Shown here: in pieces, positions 1-5,764 of the stretch | How the letters are laid out: the number at the start of each line of letters is the position of its first letter | Numbering within the stretch: the stretch's first letter is position 1 | Source of the DNA: Ktedonobacteraceae bacterium | GTDB lineage: Bacteria > Chloroflexota > Ktedonobacteria > Ktedonobacterales > Ktedonobacteraceae | NCBI GenBank assembly: GCA_017354095.1 | Contig: JAFMRP010000263.1 | Coordinates: 1 to 6,639 of the forward strand | Reading direction: 5' to 3' | Length of the DNA: 6,639 nucleotides | Made by a program: the position numbers and the translations under genes | Notes under the pieces: generated by a model | What the model was told of the DNA's origin: nothing | Database searches by the model: none | The model's input: only the letters and a program-made list of their open reading frames with translations

Positions 1-216
1 GCGGATGATAACGCTTCTACCCGGTAAACGTGTGTTTGCCTGACTATGGCGACCCTCACTCACATTTACACATTTGCATAGTACTATACAGCACATCCAC
101 CATAATAGTAAAGGTAATTTATCTCTATCTTCACCTGGATATTGGCCCCACATGCCGTTGTGAACAGGGCGAAGCGCTCAGGCAGGGAATCATCATTTTG
201 AGTGCCCATTATTATA

Positions 217-282
217 CTGAACCATTGTTAAGAAGGGATTGAGAAAAAACTGTTCGCTTGTTAAGAAATGGTTGAGAAAAAA
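217..282. repeat. Two tandem 33-bp repeats with 11-bp phasing
   Basis: The blocks 217-249 and 250-282 match at 26 of 33 positions by eye. Both contain TTGTTAAGAA (225-234 and 258-267) and TTGAGAAAAAA (239-249 and 272-282). Inside each block TTAAGAA and TTGAGAA start 11 bp apart, so the heptamers fall at 228, 239, 261 and 272 on one 11-bp grid. About one helical turn between direct half-sites is typical of OmpR/PhoB-type response regulator sites. The regulator and target gene are unknown; the nearest downstream gene starts at 507. Confidence 0.7.
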
Positions 283-291
283 TATTCGAAT

Positions 292-358
292 TTTAGATGT
301 GGTCTTGCAATGATATACATCCTTTGACCACTTTCGCCCATAAGCAATGACATCTAAA
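292..358. repeat. 9-bp inverted repeat TTTAGATGT / ACATCTAAA
   Basis: TTTAGATGT at 292-300 and its exact reverse complement ACATCTAAA at 350-358 are separated by 49 bp. A further direct copy of TAGATGT lies at 377-383. The spacing is too long for a tight hairpin. Spaced operator half-sites are possible, but in AT-rich sequence chance is a real alternative. Confidence 0.35.
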
Positions 359-506
359 GAAAGTATTAAAAATCCCTAGATGTTCCCTCATTACATGTTA
401 CTGTTCAGCTTAATGGACGTCATATGAATCGTGAAGTACTTATCATTTTCTCTATTCTTATCTTCTATACATAAAATACGTTTGCTAGAGAAAGGAACCG
501 AAAAAC

Positions 507-1205
507 ATGTATCAAGCACAAGGTCCGCAGCAGCCCAACCAGGGCTATCCATCGCCGTTGCCCCAGATGCAGCAGCCGGAGTATCCCCAGCAGCCATATA
601 TGAACCAGGCGCCACAATTTATGCCCATGCCTACGCCAGCGCCTCGTAAACCGCGACGCTGGCCCTGGATCGTGGCGATTCTCGTTGCGCTGATGATCGG
701 CTATGGAGCAGGACACGCGAGTGCCGGTGACGCGGGCACCACCACCCAGCCAGTCACGACGAATACGAGCACGCAGCCAACCACAGCACAAAGCCAGCCT
801 ACGCAGCAACAGCAGCCGACAGGCCATCATAAAGTTGGAGAAAATGTCTCGGTAGATAGTGAATGGCAGGTAACAGTCACCCATGTAAGTGCGAGTAATG
901 GTGATGAAATCACACAGCCCAAATCAGGTCATACCCTGCTGCTTATTGACGTCTCACTCAAGAACATCTCTGATAAACAGCAGGTTGCGTCCAGCCTGAT
1001 TCAATTCTCGCTGCGCGATAGCGAGGGGCAGACATACACAGAAACCATCCTGAGCGGAAAGACTGCTCCAGGCGGGCATGTCGACGCAGGGCAGCCGTTA
1101 AAGGGCACGCTAGTCTATGAAGTCCCCAGCAGCACAAAAACCTTCGTGCTTGGCTTCATTGCTGATCTTGGTGGCCAGCAGGTATCCTGGGACCTTCAGA
1201 GGTAG
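507..1205 (+). CDS. Membrane-anchored DUF4352-like (telokin-like Ig fold) protein
   Basis: This 232-residue protein of unknown function has a clear modular layout. Residues 1-47 are rich in Pro, Gln, Tyr and Met and probably cytoplasmic. A basic patch (RKPRR, 47-51) precedes one hydrophobic segment at about 53-70. A Thr/Gln/Pro-rich linker spans about 75-106. A beta-rich domain at about 107-232 contains the pattern typical of DUF4352 (HTLLLIDVSLKNIS near 142-155, then SLRDSEGQTY near 168-177). The protein is therefore likely anchored in the cytoplasmic membrane with the Ig-like domain outside. There is no Cys, so it is not a lipoprotein. The start is supported by AAAGGA at 491-496, 10 nt before the ATG. 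It may share a transcript with the next gene 60 bp downstream, although a strong hairpin lies between. The family call rests on pattern recognition; ligand and partner are unknown. Confidence 0.8.
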   Translation: MYQAQGPQQPNQGYPSPLPQMQQPEYPQQPYMNQAPQFMPMPTPAPRKPRRWPWIVAILVALMIGYGAGHASAGDAGTTTQPVTTNTSTQPTTAQSQPTQQQQPTGHHKVGENVSVDSEWQVTVTHVSASNGDEITQPKSGHTLLLIDVSLKNISDKQQVASSLIQFSLRDSEGQTYTETILSGKTAPGGHVDAGQPLKGTLVYEVPSSTKTFVLGFIADLGGQQVSWDLQR

Positions 1206-1214
1206 GGTTGATGA

Positions 1215-1239
1215 GTACACAGGCGCTTTGCCTGTGTAC
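1215..1239 (+). other. Perfect 10-bp stem-loop between two genes
   Basis: GTACACAGGC (1215-1224) and GCCTGTGTAC (1230-1239) form a perfect stem around the 5-nt loop GCTTT. It begins 9 nt after the upstream stop codon and ends 12 nt before the Shine-Dalgarno of the next gene. No T-run follows, so it is a poor intrinsic terminator. It could stabilise the upstream mRNA 3' end or dampen read-through into the nuclease-like gene. Confidence 0.65.
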
Positions 1240-1265
1240 CACTGGATAAGTGGAGAAGTGCACTG

Positions 1266-1706
1266 ATGGGAGTCACACAACAGCGCGGCCTGGAAGCAGA
1301 AACGGCTATCTTAAACAGGTTGGTACAACTAGGATACGAGGTCCTACATCCGTGGAATAGATCACTGGGGTATGGCCTTGCCTATCTTGTTGAAAAGGAA
1401 GAACGTCACTTTGGTTTTTTCGTTTTTAAAACTATAGAGGTTGTACGTATTCAGTGTAAGTTAGCACGAATTTCCCGGGATGGAACATTTTTACTCTTCA
1501 ATACTTCTACAGCCGCAGAATGGGGTAGAAAGAGCCATCACTATCGGGGTAAAGCCGAGCAATTTGGCGTCTATTCATCGGATACAGAGAAGGTATATCT
1601 CGTGCCTGTAGATCATGTTGGTACAACAAAGGCAGTTTTGAGACTGACCCTACCTAAGAATAAAAATCAGTGGGGATACAAAATAGCAAAAGATTATGAA
1701 CTATAA
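1266..1706 (+). CDS. PD-(D/E)XK endonuclease-like protein, probably inactive
   Basis: This 146-residue protein resembles the group I intron-associated PD-(D/E)XK endonucleases (I-Ssp6803I type), many of which stand alone in bacterial genomes. Family-like elements in order are the N-terminal helix with E10 and E12, the GYEVLHPW strand (23-30), the core RIQCK motif (R61-K65, with Q63 and K65 at catalytic positions), FNTS (78-81), YRGKAEQFGVYS (near 93-104) and VYLVPVDHVG (near 109-118). Where the family usually has Tyr-Asp-Leu just before the core strand, this protein reads Y36-G37-L38, so the metal-binding Asp seems replaced by Gly. The codon is GGC, one base from GAC. GGAGAAG at 1252-1258 is well placed for the ATG. 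By hand count GC is about 42% over 1321-1680, against about 67% over 3061-3180 in sufB, hinting at separate origin. DNA binding without cleavage, or decay, is possible. Confidence 0.7.
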   Translation: MGVTQQRGLEAETAILNRLVQLGYEVLHPWNRSLGYGLAYLVEKEERHFGFFVFKTIEVVRIQCKLARISRDGTFLLFNTSTAAEWGRKSHHYRGKAEQFGVYSSDTEKVYLVPVDHVGTTKAVLRLTLPKNKNQWGYKIAKDYEL

Positions 1707-1710
1707 AGCA

Positions 1711-1744
1711 CGTGATGCGACGATTTTAAAATCGTCGCATCACG
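1711..1744. terminator. Perfect 34-bp palindrome between convergent genes
   Basis: Positions 1711-1727 are exactly reverse-complementary to 1728-1744. This gives a 14-bp stem around a TTTAAA loop on either strand. It starts 4 nt after the nuclease-like stop codon and lies 9 bp from the 3' end of the oppositely oriented tRNA gene. That position suits a shared bidirectional terminator. Neither side has a good T-run, so termination efficiency is uncertain. A protein-binding palindrome is an alternative. Confidence 0.6.
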
Positions 1745-1753
1745 CTTGTAGGG

Positions 1754-1826
1754 CGCGCCCAGCAGGATTCGAACCTGCGGCCAATGGTTTAGAAGACCAT
1801 TGCTCTATCCACTGAGCTATGGGCGC
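1754..1826 (-). tRNA. tRNA-Arg (anticodon UCU)
   Basis: Read on the - strand, all cloverleaf parts are present: a 7-bp acceptor stem (GCGCCCA with TGGGCGC), a D arm GCTC/GAGC with loop AGTGGATA, and an anticodon stem ATGGT/ACCAT with the 7-nt loop CTTCTAA. The T arm is GCAGG/CCTGC with loop TTCGAAT. The anticodon TCT lies at 1791-1793 and reads AGA (Arg). Length is 73 nt including discriminator G at 1754. The 3' CCA is not encoded, since CCC follows, so it must be added enzymatically. There is no intron. A good promoter lies upstream at 1869-1898. Confidence 0.96.
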
Positions 1827-1868
1827 ATCGATTGGTTGGGAATGGAGAGCACTCCCGACGCTGTTATC

Positions 1869-1898
1869 ATGATAGCAAGAGTTCTTGTGATATGTCAA
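1869..1898 (-). promoter_or_regulatory. Sigma-70-type promoter for tRNA-Arg
   Basis: On the - strand TTGACA (1893-1898) is followed after 18 nt by TATCAT (1869-1874), which matches the -35 consensus fully and the -10 in five of six positions. Transcription should start near 1862, about 35 nt before the mature tRNA 5' end. This fits a short processed leader. Confidence 0.75.
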
Positions 1899-1985
1899 GC
1901 ATCAAACATCGATTTTTCAGCCATTTCCGAACGGACAGCGTTCCGAGATGCAGAGGTGGCAGGCAGCAGAACACGCCTACGATCC

Positions 1986-2014
1986 TTGACAGGGCCAATG
2001 AAACGACATATAAT
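1986..2014 (+). promoter_or_regulatory. Consensus sigma-70 promoter for sufB
   Basis: TTGACA (1986-1991) and TATAAT (2009-2014) are both exact consensus hexamers with the optimal 17-nt spacer. The predicted start near 2021 leaves a leader of about 107 nt before the sufB ATG. Such a promoter should be strong, so any control probably needs a repressor or acts in the leader. It diverges from the tRNA promoter, with 87 bp between the two -35 boxes. Confidence 0.85.
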
Positions 2015-2050
2015 AACAGTGAAATCCGAGTAGAGAAGTAAGGATTACAC

Positions 2051-2101
2051 ATGCAGGATGAGCTTTCTGCCGTCGCAGAGCAGAGAGCAAGCAAGCGATA
2101 A
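2051..2101 (+). CDS. Possible 16-residue upstream ORF in the sufB leader
   Basis: ATG at 2051 opens a 16-codon frame (MQDELSAVAEQRASKR) closed by TAA at 2099-2101. It is preceded by TAAGGA at 2039-2044 with 6-nt spacing, a Shine-Dalgarno as good as that of sufB. It lies inside the predicted sufB transcript and stops 26 nt before the sufB ATG. The peptide has no Cys or codon run suggesting a known attenuator. It may be a translated leader that tunes sufB expression, or a chance frame. Confidence 0.35.
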   Translation: MQDELSAVAEQRASKR

Positions 2102-2115
2102 CAGCTAAATTCAGT

Positions 2116-2123
2116 GGAGTGAG
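2116..2123 (+). promoter_or_regulatory. Ribosome binding site that sets the sufB start
   Basis: GGAGTGAG lies at 2116-2123, with GGAG at 2116-2119 placed 8 nt before ATG 2128. An in-frame GTG at 2119 would overlap this site and have no binding site of its own. ATG 2128 is therefore preferred over the longer frame. Confidence 0.75.
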
Positions 2124-2127
2124 TCTA

Positions 2128-3528
2128 ATGAGTCAGGCATACGAACTGGAACAGGGTACGTACAGTGCTGGGTTCCATGTAGCAGAAAATTATGCATTCA
2201 AGTCCGAGAAGGGACTGAGTAAGCGGATCGTCGAGCAGATCTCCGAGATGAAAGGCGAGCCCAGTTGGATGCGGCAGTTCCGTCTTAAGAGCCTGGACCT
2301 CTTTGAGAAGCGCCCGATGCCCACATGGGGGGCTGATCTGTCGAGCATTAACTTCGACGATATCTACTACTATATCAAACCGGTACCCCAGCAAGGAAAA
2401 ACATGGGAAGATATCCCTTCTGAAATTAAAGACACCTTTGATCGCCTGGGTATCCCACAGGCCGAGCAGAAGTACCTGGCCGGAGTCACGGCACAGTACG
2501 AGAGCGAGGCTGTGTATCACAAAGTGCGCGAAGACCTGGAGAAGCTGGGCGTAATCTTTACCGACATGGATACCGCCCTGCGCGAGTATCCTGATATCGT
2601 CAAAGAGCACTTCGGCACGGTCATTCCGATGTCCGATAACAAATTCGCCTCGCTCAATAGCGCGGTATGGAGCGGCGGCAGCTTCGTGTATGTGCCTGCC
2701 GGCGTACGTGTAGAAATTCCCCTGCAGGCCTACTTCCGCATCAATGCCCAGAACATGGGCCAGTTCGAGCGTACGTTGATCATTGCCGAGCCCGGCTCCT
2801 ATGTTCACTATGTGGAGGGCTGTACCGCGCCAACCTACACCAGCGACAGCCTGCACAGCGCCGTCGTTGAAATCAAGGCCATGGAGGGTGCGCGCGTCCG
2901 CTACACGACCATCCAGAACTGGTCGAAGAACGTCTACAACCTGGTCACCAAGCGCGCTGCAGCTTACCGGGACGCGACGATGGAATGGGTTGACGGTAAC
3001 CTTGGCTCAAAGGTAACCATGAAATATCCAGCCGTGCTGCTCATGGAGCCCGGCGCACGTGGCGACATCCTGTCGGTAGCGTTCGCGAACGACGGCATGC
3101 ACCAGGACGCGGGCGCGAAGGTCACGCACCTGGCGCCGCACACCACCTCGCAGATCCTGTCGAAGTCGGTCTCCAAGGGGACCGGGCGCGCCTCTTATCG
3201 CGGCCTGGTTCGCGTCAACCCTGGCGCGCACCACAGCAAATCGAGCGTGCGCTGTGACGCTCTGCTGCTCGATGAGTTCGCCCGCACCGACACCTATCCT
3301 ACGATCCGTGTCGAGGAGAACCAGACAGAGATCGGCCACGAAGCAACCGTCTCGAAGGTCGGCGAAGATCAGCTCTTCTACCTGATGAGCCGCGGCCTCG
3401 ACGAGTCCGAAGCCTACTCACTGATCGTAAACGGCTTCATCGAGCCGATCACCAAAGAGCTGCCAATGGAGTACGCGGTTGAGCTAAACCGCCTGATCCA
3501 GCTGGAGATGTCGGGCAGCGTAGGCTAA
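2128..3528 (+). CDS. sufB: Fe-S cluster assembly scaffold protein SufB
   Basis: SufB is the scaffold subunit of the cytoplasmic SufBCD complex, where sulfur from SufS is built into Fe-S clusters with help from the SufC ATPase. The 466 residues match the usual length of the shorter (Bacillus-like) SufB proteins and extend to the conserved C-terminal block (ELPMEYAVELNRLI). Conserved stretches include NKFASLNSAVWSGGSF, QAYFRIN and NMGQFERTLII. By alignment from memory, C232 in VEGCTAP corresponds to E. coli C254, R204 and N206 to R226 and N228, and Q263 and W265 to Q285 and W287. C376, H404 and E405 correspond to C405, H433 and E434. C232 and C376 are the only cysteines. The gene is intact and appears functional. 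It stands alone, with its own promoter and terminator, whereas suf genes usually form operons with sufC and sufD; partners are presumably elsewhere or outside the window. Confidence 0.97.
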   Translation: MSQAYELEQGTYSAGFHVAENYAFKSEKGLSKRIVEQISEMKGEPSWMRQFRLKSLDLFEKRPMPTWGADLSSINFDDIYYYIKPVPQQGKTWEDIPSEIKDTFDRLGIPQAEQKYLAGVTAQYESEAVYHKVREDLEKLGVIFTDMDTALREYPDIVKEHFGTVIPMSDNKFASLNSAVWSGGSFVYVPAGVRVEIPLQAYFRINAQNMGQFERTLIIAEPGSYVHYVEGCTAPTYTSDSLHSAVVEIKAMEGARVRYTTIQNWSKNVYNLVTKRAAAYRDATMEWVDGNLGSKVTMKYPAVLLMEPGARGDILSVAFANDGMHQDAGAKVTHLAPHTTSQILSKSVSKGTGRASYRGLVRVNPGAHHSKSSVRCDALLLDEFARTDTYPTIRVEENQTEIGHEATVSKVGEDQLFYLMSRGLDESEAYSLIVNGFIEPITKELPMEYAVELNRLIQLEMSGSVG

Positions 3529-3559
3529 GGGAAACAGTATATCCCCCATAGATATGCAA

Positions 3560-3590
3560 GCAAGGGCCGCGCTCGCGGCCCTTGCTTTTT
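3560..3590 (+). terminator. Intrinsic terminator after sufB
   Basis: An 11-bp perfect GC-rich stem (3560-3570 with 3575-3585) closes on the tetraloop GCTC and is followed by five T residues (3586-3590). It starts 31 nt after the sufB stop codon and closes sufB as a single-gene transcript. Confidence 0.93.
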
Positions 3591-3969
3591 GTTGCATGAA
3601 ACGTTCATAACCTTCCCAAACGAGCCTCCAACGAAGCACTGCAATAGCATTTCCGCCACGATGCAACGGAAAAGCGCCGAATGGAGGTGTTTTTCCCGCT
3701 TTCCCCCTTGCGCATCCAGGCGAGAGATGTTATAGTATTTAACATTCCATTAACATTCTCTTAACATTGACGAGGCTTCGTGCTGGTTCTTACTTTTCAG
3801 GTCAATTATGCCTCATCATCAACAAACTTATTTATTCTCTAGTAGCTAAAGCCTGGATTGTGTTGCGTCGATCTCCCTTACCATAGCGGGAGACATCCAG
3901 CGAGGATGAGCCAACAACAGGAGAGGTCGCAGCTTTCCTGAAAGATGGAAGGAAGAGAGGAGGACAACT
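3591..3969 (+). other. Control region and leader of the phosphate transporter
   Basis: This 379-bp stretch contains no convincing gene. It holds the triple TTAACATT array at 3739-3768. Candidate promoter elements are TTGACG (3767-3772) with TACTTT (3791-3796, 18-nt spacer), and TATAGT (3731-3736) with a weak TTGCGC (3708-3713, 17-nt spacer). A 13-codon frame at 3808-3849 lacks a good ribosome site. A small CTCCC/GGGAG hairpin is possible near 3872-3891. AGGAGG at 3958-3963 is a strong ribosome site for ATG 3970. Confidence 0.55.
3739..3768 (+). promoter_or_regulatory. Pho-box-like array of three TTAACATT repeats
   Basis: TTAACATT occurs exactly at 3739-3746, 3750-3757 and 3761-3768, always 11 bp apart. 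The core TTAACA with 5-nt gaps matches the known B. subtilis PhoP box pattern (TT-A/T/C-ACA hexamers spaced 4 to 6 nt). Other PhoB-family regulators also bind 11-bp direct repeats. It lies about 200 bp upstream of a Na+/phosphate transporter gene, which makes phosphate-limitation control a reasonable inference. Which of the candidate promoters it serves is not settled. Confidence 0.7.
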
Positions 3970-5598
3970 ATGCAGGTGCCCAATTCGCCAACCATGGTGC
4001 TGGGCCTTCTGGTCGCTGGAGTTTTGCTCTTGCTTTATGGAGTACACCTGATCACCGATACGCTCCAGAACACGATCAATAGGCGCATACGCAGTGCGCT
4101 GGCCATGCTCTCACAACGCCCCATCGTTGCACTAGTGCTTGGCATACTGGCCGCTGCCGTTACGCAGAGCTCTAGCGCAACCTCCAGCCTGCTCGTAGGA
4201 CTTGTGAGCACCCAGATGATCTCGCTCAACACAGCGTTTCTCATGAACCTTGGCGCGAATATCGGCTCTACCCTTGTTGTCCAGCTCCTGGCGCTGCATA
4301 TCACAAGCTACGCGCTTGAAATCCTGGGTCTGGGCACCGCCATAGCACTCTTCACGCGCCGTACCAAGGCGCGGGCCATTGGACAGGCCGTCTTTGCTTT
4401 TGGCCTGATCCTTGTCGGCCTGGCTGCCCTGGAAGCCGGAAGCCAGCCAATTGCAGCCAGCCCGCTCACAGCAGATATTCTGAAAGCGCTCGTGGGAGCA
4501 CCATTTGTGCTGGCACTGATCGGTGCCTTCCTGGCTATCGCCTTTACCTCCAGCGCGGCTTCCATTGGCCTGGTAATTGTGCTGGCCACCAGTGGAGCGC
4601 TGCCGCCAGTAGCCGCTCTGGCTATCATGCTGGGATCGAACGTCGGCACTACCTGCACCGCGCTGATAACGGCGCTAGGCAGTGCATCGCGTGTGGGTCG
4701 CAGGCTGGCATTCCTGCACACCGGCACAAAGCTGCTGGGTGTGGTGGTCGCCTTTCTCCTGCTACAGCCACTGGCACAGCTCCTGGTTCCTCTGGGCAAC
4801 GGTGGTACGCAGGTCGCTATCGCGCATATGGGACTGAACGTGGTGCTGGCCATCGTCTTCGCTCCACTAGCCAATCTTATGGTCAAGCTGGTCACGCGCA
4901 TAGTACCAGATCAAGAGGGCCAGGCAGCCGAGGGCCCGCGCCATCTCGATCCAGAGGCACTGGCAATGCCAGCTGTAGCGCTGGGCCAGGCTACACGCGA
5001 AATTGTGCGTATGACGGACCTGGTTACCGACATGCTGAAGCAGGGCATTCAGGCATTTGAAGAGGAAGGGACAGCTATTCCCCGGTGTGTTGACGAATTG
5101 GATGATCAACTTGACCTGCTGGAAGGTGCTGTCAAGCACTATCTGACGCAGCTTGATGAAACGCAGATGACGGAAGAACAATCGCGACGTGAACTGGCCC
5201 TGCTCTATATCTCCACCGACCTGGAAGCCATTGGCGACATCATCGATAAGCAGATAGTACGCCTGGCCCAGCGCAAGCACCGCAACCAGGTTGTCTTCTC
5301 CAAAGAGGGCTGGGAAGACCTGATCACTTATTACCAGGAAGTCCAGGGAGCTGTTCAGCAGGTACTGGCCGCTCTGGCCGCCCAGGATCCGTCGCTGGCT
5401 ACCGAGTGCTTGAAGCGCAAAGCCGTACTGGCACAGACCAAACGCGCGTTGCACCTGCGCCACGTGCGCCGCTTGCAGCAACGCGTCGCGCCCAGCCTAT
5501 CATCGAGCGCGATCCACCTCGATCTGCTCAACGCCATCAGCCGTGTACTCTCTCACGCGCACAACATCGCCTATATTATTCAGGGAGATCTGCAATAG
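3970..5598 (+). CDS. Na+/phosphate cotransporter with C-terminal PhoU-like domain
   Basis: This 542-residue inner-membrane protein belongs to the Na/Pi-cotransporter (NptA/YjbB-like) family, which moves inorganic phosphate with sodium. The membrane part (about 8-310) has two related halves. The first carries the signature QSSSATSS (66-73) and LGANIGST (94-101). The second carries TSSAAS (193-198) and LGSNVGTT (221-228), so the second half has Thr where the family often has Gln. Residues about 335-540 form a helical PhoU-like domain with the typical DLEAIGDIIDK segment (417-427). The start is well supported by AGGAGG six nt before ATG 3970. A terminator follows 47 nt after the stop codon, so it is probably a single-gene unit. 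The upstream Pho-box-like array suggests induction by low phosphate. Uptake or efflux direction cannot be told from sequence. Confidence 0.92.
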   Translation: MQVPNSPTMVLGLLVAGVLLLLYGVHLITDTLQNTINRRIRSALAMLSQRPIVALVLGILAAAVTQSSSATSSLLVGLVSTQMISLNTAFLMNLGANIGSTLVVQLLALHITSYALEILGLGTAIALFTRRTKARAIGQAVFAFGLILVGLAALEAGSQPIAASPLTADILKALVGAPFVLALIGAFLAIAFTSSAASIGLVIVLATSGALPPVAALAIMLGSNVGTTCTALITALGSASRVGRRLAFLHTGTKLLGVVVAFLLLQPLAQLLVPLGNGGTQVAIAHMGLNVVLAIVFAPLANLMVKLVTRIVPDQEGQAAEGPRHLDPEALAMPAVALGQATREIVRMTDLVTDMLKQGIQAFEEEGTAIPRCVDELDDQLDLLEGAVKHYLTQLDETQMTEEQSRRELALLYISTDLEAIGDIIDKQIVRLAQRKHRNQVVFSKEGWEDLITYYQEVQGAVQQVLAALAAQDPSLATECLKRKAVLAQTKRALHLRHVRRLQQRVAPSLSSSAIHLDLLNAISRVLSHAHNIAYIIQGDLQ

Positions 5599-5645
5599 AA
5601 CAGACATCCATCCACTTTTAGCGCTACTGCAGTTTCCTTCTTGCG

Positions 5646-5673
5646 AGGGGAGTCCAATGGACTCCCCTTTTTT
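5646..5673 (+). terminator. Intrinsic terminator after the phosphate transporter
   Basis: AGGGGAGTC (5646-5654) pairs with GACTCCCCT (5660-5668) around the loop CAATG, followed by a run of six T residues (5668-5673). It ends the transporter transcript and separates it from the kinase gene. Confidence 0.92.
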
Positions 5674-5693
5674 GCGCAAAAATAGCCGCCAAC

Positions 5694-5723
5694 TTGTTCT
5701 CTTTGAGCAGATGTGTATAGAAT
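5694..5723 (+). promoter_or_regulatory. Candidate promoter for the kinase gene
   Basis: TTGTTC (5694-5699) is followed by TATAGA (5716-5721, 16-nt spacer) or TAGAAT (5718-5723, 18-nt spacer). The -35 matches consensus in only three positions. It is the best candidate seen between the terminator and the kinase start and would give a leader of about 115 nt. Confidence 0.35.
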
Positions 5724-5764
5724 GGAGCAGTAGCAATGCATCCGACAAGCCGTAACCCATAATC

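Larger units (their letters stand above)
1..506. other. Upstream non-coding region, AT-rich, with repeats
   Basis: No convincing gene is seen here. The only open frame of note (GTG at 30 to 242) has no ribosome binding site and no recognisable family features. The second half is AT-rich and holds a 33-bp tandem repeat (217-282) and an inverted repeat with a third copy (292-300, 350-358, 377-383). A possible extended -10 (TG at 311-312, TATACA at 314-319) and AT-rich hexamers at 466-477 could serve the gene at 507. Neither has a good -35 box, so no promoter is assigned. Confidence 0.6.

Noticed and set aside
30..242. 70-codon open frame starting with GTG
   Set aside because: No ribosome binding site, odd composition and no family resemblance; it also overlaps the start of the tandem repeats.
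465..884. 139-codon open frame on the - strand
   Set aside because: It is opposite the DUF4352-like gene, rich in Arg and Leu as expected from an antisense shadow, and has no domain pattern.
1754..1826. Possible intron or attachment-site duplication in the tRNA gene
   Set aside because: The cloverleaf is continuous at 73 nt and no second copy of its 3' end was found in the window.
2119..2127. GTG start three codons upstream for sufB
   Set aside because: The GTG overlaps the GGAG ribosome site that correctly serves ATG 2128.
2125..2856. 243-codon open frame on the - strand
   Set aside because: It lies fully antisense to the clearly conserved sufB and has no recognisable features.
3808..3849. 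13-codon frame in the transporter leader
   Set aside because: Only a weak CAGG lies upstream, and the sequence gives no other sign of translation.
4308..5481. Two long - strand open frames (4308-4901 and 4867-5481)
   Set aside because: Both are antisense to the well-defined transporter gene and show low-complexity Ala/Ser/Arg or shadow composition.
5669..5682. 14-bp palindrome TTTTTGCGCAAAAA
   Set aside because: It arises from the terminator T-run followed by an A-run; no separate role is supported.
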